Of a stretch of DNA of 64,000 bases, positions 59,546-64,000 are shown piece after piece. The stretch covers positions 62,001-126,000 of the forward strand of contig NZ_JBAWKC010000005.1 in the NCBI RefSeq assembly GCF_044003965.1, read 5' to 3'. This DNA is from Yeosuana aquiaggeris (lineage in GTDB: Bacteria > Bacteroidota > Bacteroidia > Flavobacteriales > Flavobacteriaceae). The notes beneath the pieces are model-generated. The model saw only the letters and a program-made list of their open reading frames with translations, was not told the DNA's origin and did not search any database. Every line of letters starts with the position of its first letter. Position 1 is the stretch's first letter. Position numbers and translations under genes: made by a program.

Positions 59546-60088
59546 GTGATTCTAGAATCTGAGTTAGTAGAAAAACTTAAATCTGATACCAATATTGATA
59601 GTGCCTTTCAAGATCTCGTCTCTCTTTATAAGGAACGATTATATTGGCACATACGTAATATTGTGAAATCTCACGATGATGCCGATGATGTGTTGCAAAA
59701 TACCTTTATTAAGGTTTATAAAAATATTGGTAACTTTAAAGGTGAAAGTAAATTGTTCTCTTGGATGTATAGAATAGCAACCAATGAAGCTATTACATTT
59801 ATTAATAAAAATGCTAAGCGTTTACAAATCACAAGTGAAGAAACACAGACCATCGCAATAAATAATTTGGCGTCTGATGTATATTTTGAAGGAGAAGCTA
59901 TTCAATTAAAGTTACAAAAGGCTATTGCAGCATTACCACAAAAGCAACAGTTGGTGTTTAATATGAAATATTTTGAAGATTTAAAGTTCAAAGAGATGTC
60001 TGATATCCTAGAGACAAGTGAAGGGGCACTTAAGGCATCCTATCACATCGCAGTAAAAAAAATACAAGACTATTTAACTAACAATTAA
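59546..60088 (+). CDS. ECF-type sigma factor
   Basis: This is 180 residues starting with GTG at 59546 (M-I-L-E-S-E); no ATG is available that keeps the first helix. Sigma2 (about 20-90) has HIRNIVKSHDDADDVLQNTF and KLFSWMYRIATNEAITFINK. Sigma4 (about 125-178) has LPQKQQLVFNMKYFEDLKFK and the HTH EMSDILETSEGALKASYHIA. It is followed by a single-helix membrane protein and a Spy/CpxP-like exported protein, a trio widespread in flavobacteria for envelope stress sensing. Confidence 0.92.
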   Translation: MILESELVEKLKSDTNIDSAFQDLVSLYKERLYWHIRNIVKSHDDADDVLQNTFIKVYKNIGNFKGESKLFSWMYRIATNEAITFINKNAKRLQITSEETQTIAINNLASDVYFEGEAIQLKLQKAIAALPQKQQLVFNMKYFEDLKFKEMSDILETSEGALKASYHIAVKKIQDYLTNN

Positions 60089-60121
60089 ACCTTTATAAGA
60101 AATTAGAGTCTAATATAAGAC

Positions 60122-60625
60122 ATGAAAAAAAATAGTTTAAATAATATTGAAAATGGTTTTAAAGTGCCAAAAGGTTACTTTGATGAATTTGAAGAAAGGC
60201 TAATAAGCGAATTACAGCTTAAAGAAAAGGTATCTCATTCTGGCTTTAAATTACCTGAAGACTATTTTAAATCATTAGATGATAAAATTCTTGATGCTGT
60301 TAAAAATGACCATAAAACAAAAGTTATAAATCTATTCTCTTTTAGAAAAATAGCTTATGCTGCTGCAGTTGCTGCCAGTTTAATTCTTATTTACAATGTT
60401 TCTTTTAACAAAAACGAGAATTTGGATATTAATCATATAGAAACGGCGTCAATTGAAAATTACATATTAAAAGAAGGACTGGAAACAAGTGACATAGCCT
60501 CTTTGTTTAGTGATGACGATTTATCTGAAATAACTTCAGTAAAAAATAATTTAAGCTCTGAATCTCTGGAAAATTATGTTTTAGAGCATTTAGACATAGA
60601 CGAATTAATTACAAACAATAACTAA
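60122..60625 (+). CDS. Putative anti-sigma factor with one membrane helix
   Basis: This is 167 residues. The cytoplasmic N-terminus has two copies of a short motif, GFKVPKGYFDEFEERLISEL (about 12-31) and GFKLPEDYFKSLDDKILDAV (about 41-60), likely the sigma-binding elements. One membrane helix lies at about 77-97 (KIAYAAAVAASLILIYNVSF). The acidic periplasmic tail ends LENYVLEHLDIDELITNNN. The position between an ECF sigma gene (33-bp gap) and a periplasmic sensor gene (1-bp gap) argues for an anti-sigma role, although no named domain is evident. Confidence 0.78.
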   Translation: MKKNSLNNIENGFKVPKGYFDEFEERLISELQLKEKVSHSGFKLPEDYFKSLDDKILDAVKNDHKTKVINLFSFRKIAYAAAVAASLILIYNVSFNKNENLDINHIETASIENYILKEGLETSDIASLFSDDDLSEITSVKNNLSSESLENYVLEHLDIDELITNNN

Positions 60626-60626
60626 A

Positions 60627-61067
60627 ATGAAAACAATAACATCCATTGTCTTTATTATAAGTTTTTCAATTTTATCTTTTGCTCAATCCAATAGAGATAA
60701 AATAAAAACATTAAAAATAGCTTATATTACCGAGAAATTAGATCTATCAGAAAAAGAAGCTCAAATATTTTGGCCTGTTTATAATGCCTTTGAAGAGGAG
60801 AACTTTAAACTTAGAAAACAATCTTTCGAAGGTAAAAAGAATATTAATTTTGAAACCCTTAAAGAAGAAGAAGCTATTAGCATTTTAAAAGAAATGCGTG
60901 CTTTTGACTCAAAAAGAATCACTCTAAAGAATAACTTTATTGATGATTTAACAAAAATAATTTCAGCTAAAAAGATAATTCTACTCGAAAAGGCCGAAGA
61001 TGACTTTAAACATAAAATGTTTGAAGAATTCAAAAGCAGGCGTCCTGATAGAGGTCGAAAAGATTAA
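60627..61067 (+). CDS. Periplasmic Spy/CpxP-like sensor of the ECF sigma system
   Basis: This is 146 residues with a signal peptide (about 1-19, SILSFAQ). The rest is helical, Lys/Glu-rich and opens with a segment KIAYITEKLDLSEKEAQIFW typical of small flavobacterial proteins annotated as sensors of ECF-type sigma factor. Its helical hairpin layout resembles the chaperone Spy and the regulator CpxP. It probably monitors periplasmic protein state and acts on the preceding membrane protein. It starts one base after the preceding stop and ends at a strong terminator. Confidence 0.82.
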   Translation: MKTITSIVFIISFSILSFAQSNRDKIKTLKIAYITEKLDLSEKEAQIFWPVYNAFEEENFKLRKQSFEGKKNINFETLKEEEAISILKEMRAFDSKRITLKNNFIDDLTKIISAKKIILLEKAEDDFKHKMFEEFKSRRPDRGRKD

Positions 61068-61068
61068 C

Positions 61069-61102
61069 AAAAAAAGGAGAAACTTGAGTTTCTCCTTTTT
61101 TT
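61069..61102. terminator. Bidirectional terminator between sensor gene and Ycf48-like gene
   Basis: AAAAAAAGGAGAAAC (61069-61083) pairs with GTTTCTCCTTTTTTT (61088-61102), loop TTGA. The 15-bp stem lies between converging genes and overlaps the end of the minus-strand gene. Confidence 0.92.
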
Positions 61103-62153
61103 ATTCCTTAAATAATAATTTAGAAATTCTGCCACTCCCAGCAGCATATGCCACTGAATCATTCAAGAAACGTAAAGTATAAAAACCATCATCACTTAAA
61201 TGTTTCCAATGATAACCTCCATCATTTGAAAAATCGATGCCTTTAAAACCAATAGCAACTAGCTCCTTCCCTTCTCCGTTGGGTATATACTGAACACAAC
61301 TTCTATAACCTGGATTGTCATTTTGAGCCACTACTTGCCATGTTTTACCACCATCATTGGTGATTATTTTATTCTCTTTGTTGTTATCTGGATTGGTATA
61401 ATCCCCACCAATGGCAAAACCATTTAATGCATCATAAAAATCAATTGAATACAGACCAGTTGTTGGCAAACCTTGAATAATTGGGGTGTTATAAACCTGC
61501 CATGTTTTTCCTTTGTTTGGCGAGTATAAAACTCTACTGGATTTTCCTCCGGTAGCTATCCATGTTTCCTCTCCAATGATGGCAATATTACTATTACTGG
61601 CAGCAAAAGCAGCTTCTCCTTCATTAGCTTTAGGCAAATCACTACAGGATATTTTTTTCCATGTTTTACCTCCATCTCGTGTAATAATAATGCTTAAACA
61701 ATTTTCCGTTGGATCACCTATTGCAATTCCTTCCTGGTCATTCCAAAAACGCATGGCATCATAAAATGATTTTTGATGGTCTTCTTTATATACGAGTTGC
61801 ATTTTTCCAGTATCTCCAGTTTTATATAATAAAGCCGGACTTTCTATACTTAACATAAAAAAATCACTGGAAGTATGAGCAACTGCCCTAAAGTGTAAAT
61901 TCAAAGTATCAAATTCTTGTTTTGAAGTTACCCAGCTATCTTTATCTGGATTATAAAGTCCAAAAACGCCATTATTAGCAGCAAAAGCCAAACTTTTGTC
62001 ATTGAGTATTTCAATGGCTCTAACGCTCAACAAAGTGTCAGAATACAAAGTTTCTATTTCAACAGAAGATAAATCACGTGGTATAAAGGCTTCCTTTTTC
62101 TCACAAGAAAAAAAAGTAAGGATAATAAAAAATGTCAAGCAAAATTGTCTCAT
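61101..62153 (-). CDS. Ycf48/BNR-type beta-propeller lipoprotein
   Basis: This has 350 residues and a lipobox signal (LTFFIILTFFSCEKK, Cys17). Repeated Asp-box blades are evident: IITRDGGKTWKKIS, LYSPNKGKTWQVYN, IITNDGGKTWQVVA and DFSNDGGYHWKHL, with RAVAH, AAFAASNSNIAIIGE and GFAIGGDYTNPDN between them. This is the seven-bladed Ycf48-like fold used in chaperone-type assembly factors. Homologues are often called oxidoreductase in databases without support. The role in this non-photosynthetic organism is unknown. Confidence 0.82.
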   Translation of the reverse strand: MRQFCLTFFIILTFFSCEKKEAFIPRDLSSVEIETLYSDTLLSVRAIEILNDKSLAFAANNGVFGLYNPDKDSWVTSKQEFDTLNLHFRAVAHTSSDFFMLSIESPALLYKTGDTGKMQLVYKEDHQKSFYDAMRFWNDQEGIAIGDPTENCLSIIITRDGGKTWKKISCSDLPKANEGEAAFAASNSNIAIIGEETWIATGGKSSRVLYSPNKGKTWQVYNTPIIQGLPTTGLYSIDFYDALNGFAIGGDYTNPDNNKENKIITNDGGKTWQVVAQNDNPGYRSCVQYIPNGEGKELVAIGFKGIDFSNDGGYHWKHLSDDGFYTLRFLNDSVAYAAGSGRISKLLFKE

Positions 62154-62231
62154 TAGAATTTAAATTTCAATAAAAATAGTGAAGTACAACAAAATAACTA
62201 TCAAACGATTAAACTAATTAACTATTAAATG

Positions 62232-62239
62232 TAACTTTG
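62232..62239 (+). promoter_or_regulatory. Promoter -7 element of the rRNA methyltransferase gene
   Basis: TAACTTTG is an exact TAnnTTTG match, 19 bp before the ATG at 62258. Confidence 0.6.
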
Positions 62240-62257
62240 CACTCTTATTAAATAAAC

Positions 62258-63472
62258 ATGCGATTACACAGAAATTTATGCTTTTCAGTTATTGACGGAT
62301 TAACCTTAATCTTCAATGAAGGAAACTACGCAGATAAAGTGATTCAACAACTTTTAAAACGAGATAAACGCTGGGGAAGTCGGGACAGAGCTTTTGTAGC
62401 AGAAACCACTTATGATATTGTCCGTTGGAAACGCTTATATGCTGAAATAGCGGAAGTTAAAGAACCTTTTGACAGAGATAATCTTTGGCGCATGTTCGCT
62501 GTTTGGGCTACTTTAAAAGGTATCAAATTACCTGATTGGACGTATTTTGAACATACACCAACCCGCAAAATAAAAGGAAAGTTTGATGAACTCTCAAAAA
62601 TTAGAAAATATAAAGAATCTATTCCAGATTGGATGGATGAACTAGGTGAAAAGGAATTAGGAAAGGCTGTCTGGACCAAAGAAATTTCGGCACTAAATGA
62701 GCAGGCAGATGTTATTCTTCGTGTGAATACCTTAAAAACGACCAAAGAAAAATTACAAGAAGAACTCTTTGACCAAGAGATTGAAACCGATTTTTTACCC
62801 GATTACCCAAATGCCTTAAAATTAAAAGAGCGCGCCAACGTTTTTCAAACTGAACAATTTAAAAATGGTATGTTTGAAGTTCAAGATGCCTCTTCTCAAC
62901 TGGTTGCTGAATTTTTAAATGTGCAGCCCGGTATGCGCGTTGTAGATGCTTGTGCTGGAGCCGGTGGAAAAACCCTCCATATTGCTTCGCTTATGGAAAA
63001 CAAGGGGCAAATAATTGCCTTGGATATTTATGAAAATAAACTTCATGAATTAAAGCGACGGGCCAAACGTAACGGCGCTTTTAATATTGAAACGCGTGGC
63101 ATTGATTCAACAAAGGTGATTAAAAAATTATATGATAAAGCAGACAGAGTTTTAATTGATGCCCCTTGCTCTGGCTTAGGGGTATTAAGAAGAAATCCCG
63201 ATGCTAAATGGAAACTGCAACCTGATTTTATTGAAAAAATAAAAGGAACGCAACAGGAAATTTTACAACAATATTCTAAAATGGTTAAAGTTGGCGGACA
63301 ATTGGTTTATGCCACATGTTCTGTTTTACCTAGTGAAAACCAGAAACAGGTTGATACATTTTTAGCTTCAGAATCTGGGAAAAATTTTACTTTTGTACAA
63401 GACAAAAAAGTATTAGCCCATAAGTCTGGCTTCGACGGATTTTATATGGCCCTTTTAGAACGAAATGCCTAA
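62258..63472 (+). CDS. rsmB: 16S rRNA m5C methyltransferase, RsmB/RsmF family
   Basis: This is 404 residues. An N-terminal NusB-like helical domain (about 1-130) with KRDKRWGSRDRAFVAETTYD precedes the SAM-dependent catalytic domain. That domain has VVDACAGAGGKTLHIASLME (SAM loop, about 226-245), Cys304 in DAPCSGLGVLRRNPDAKWKL and the nucleophile Cys354 in YATCSVLPSENQ. Two cysteines in this arrangement define m5C RNA methyltransferases. The NusB-like part favours RsmB (C967) over RsmF, but the exact target base cannot be fixed from sequence. It precedes the endonuclease I gene by 7 bp. Confidence 0.92.
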   Translation: MRLHRNLCFSVIDGLTLIFNEGNYADKVIQQLLKRDKRWGSRDRAFVAETTYDIVRWKRLYAEIAEVKEPFDRDNLWRMFAVWATLKGIKLPDWTYFEHTPTRKIKGKFDELSKIRKYKESIPDWMDELGEKELGKAVWTKEISALNEQADVILRVNTLKTTKEKLQEELFDQEIETDFLPDYPNALKLKERANVFQTEQFKNGMFEVQDASSQLVAEFLNVQPGMRVVDACAGAGGKTLHIASLMENKGQIIALDIYENKLHELKRRAKRNGAFNIETRGIDSTKVIKKLYDKADRVLIDAPCSGLGVLRRNPDAKWKLQPDFIEKIKGTQQEILQQYSKMVKVGGQLVYATCSVLPSENQKQVDTFLASESGKNFTFVQDKKVLAHKSGFDGFYMALLERNA

Positions 63473-63479
63473 TTACAGA

Positions 63480-64000
63480 ATGAAGCAATTTTACTTTCTT
63501 CTTCTTTTATTTACTTCAGTTTGTTTTGCACAAATATCGCCACCTGTTGATTTACAATCTTACTATAATGGCGTTGATTTTTCTAAAAATGGTTTGGAAT
63601 TATTTGATTATTTAGCAGTTAAAACCATTGAAAAACATAGCCCATTTTTAACATATACAGAAAGACATAACTACTTGTATGATGCTGATGAAGATCCCTC
63701 AAATGTATCAAACGTTATTTTGGTTTACAGCGGAGATAGTAGAAATGAAAACGAATACGAGTCAGTAAGCAATCCATATAATCCCCAAACATTTAATACA
63801 GAACATATTTATCCAAGGTCACTTTTAGACAATTCTAATGCTGAGGCTGATTTACATATTTTGAGAACATGCGATATAAGTATTAATTCTAGTAGAGGGA
63901 ATGATCCTTTTGCTGCAGGTTCTGGTTCTTTTAGTTCAACTGGAAGTGCTTGGTATCCAGGAGATGATTGGCGGGGTGACGTGGCTCGAATTATTATGTA
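63480..64000 (+). CDS. Secreted endonuclease I family protein (truncated by window end)
   Basis: From ATG 63480 the frame stays open for 173 codons to the window edge. The signal peptide is MKQFYFLLLLFTSVCFAQ. The mature start, PPVDLQSYYNGVDFSKNGLE, and the motif FNTEHIYPRSLLDN with the catalytic His of the EndA/NucA His-Me-finger group, followed by EADLHILRTCDISINSSRGN and DDWRGDVARIIMY, identify the endonuclease I family. It probably degrades extracellular DNA. In flavobacteria such proteins often end in a T9SS sorting domain, which would lie beyond the window. It is probably co-transcribed with the methyltransferase gene. Confidence 0.88.
   Translation, partial: MKQFYFLLLLFTSVCFAQISPPVDLQSYYNGVDFSKNGLELFDYLAVKTIEKHSPFLTYTERHNYLYDADEDPSNVSNVILVYSGDSRNENEYESVSNPYNPQTFNTEHIYPRSLLDNSNAEADLHILRTCDISINSSRGNDPFAAGSGSFSSTGSAWYPGDDWRGDVARIIM

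Noticed and set aside
61000..61182. A 60-codon frame after the Spy-like sensor
   Set aside because: It crosses the strong bidirectional terminator and overlaps two real genes in other frames.
1..64000. CRISPR arrays, tRNA or rRNA genes, insertion sequences, prophage or phage-defence islands
   Set aside because: No regularly spaced repeats, cloverleaf-like sequences, transposase or integrase motifs, or defence-protein domains were seen by eye.

Overview
The window reads as a stretch of chromosome from a marine-type member of the Flavobacteriaceae (Bacteroidota). It is AT-rich. Promoters follow the Bacteroidetes form TAnnTTTG, sometimes with a TTG/TTTG 19 bp upstream. Ribosome-binding sites are weak. 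Lipoproteins carry short N-terminal lipobox signals, and there are TonB-dependent receptors, ECF sigma/FecR pairs, a type IX secretion sorting domain, and families largely confined to this phylum (DUF4252, DUF4199, DUF5777, GlmU-like, KTSC). No tRNA, rRNA, CRISPR array, insertion sequence, integrase or phage gene was seen. Most of the window is core genome.

Layout, left to right. 1-2.2 kb: two lipoproteins on the minus strand, one a beta-propeller cut by the window edge. 2.6-4.6 kb: a DEAD-box RNA helicase behind a long leader that can fold in mutually exclusive ways. 4.7-9.6 kb: single genes (carboxypeptidase-regulatory-like protein, SRPBCC protein, sirtuin, transglutaminase-like protein, ABC-F ATPase). 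9.9-12.9 kb: a secreted protein, a TPR-adenylate cyclase and a J-domain/KTSC protein. 13-19.6 kb: serine hydrolase, glycosyltransferase, haem-binding protein, DUF1028 protein, purB and a small membrane protein. 19.6-21.8 kb: an ECF sigma/anti-sigma/DUF4252 operon. 21.9-25 kb: tandem S41 peptidases.

25-30.5 kb is a vitamin B12 uptake locus. A cobalamin riboswitch precedes a BtuB-like receptor, with BtuF-, BtuC- and BtuD-like genes divergent. rmuC and a thioesterase follow. 32.4-36.4 kb is a complete ECF sigma/FecR/STN-type TonB receptor trio. Divergent from it, 36.5-41.5 kb carries two lipocalin-like lipoproteins, an OB-fold protein, a T9SS-sorted blue-copper protein with all four copper ligands, a DUF5777 barrel, two mono-haem lipoproteins and a YceI protein. 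This looks like an envelope electron-transfer or copper/haem module and is the most interesting accessory segment.

41.5-54 kb is mainly housekeeping: carB (without the allosteric MGS domain), rpmH, a lytic transglycosylase, mtaB, a peptide-binding lipoprotein, a GlmU-like protein and rpmE2. 54-59.2 kb carries DUF4199, a polyprenyl-sugar-type glycosyltransferase, a phosphohexomutase and an MsbA-like exporter, probably serving envelope glycan and lipid export. 59.5-61.1 kb is another ECF sigma/anti-sigma/periplasmic-sensor trio. The window ends with a Ycf48-like propeller, an RsmB-type rRNA methyltransferase and a truncated secreted endonuclease I.
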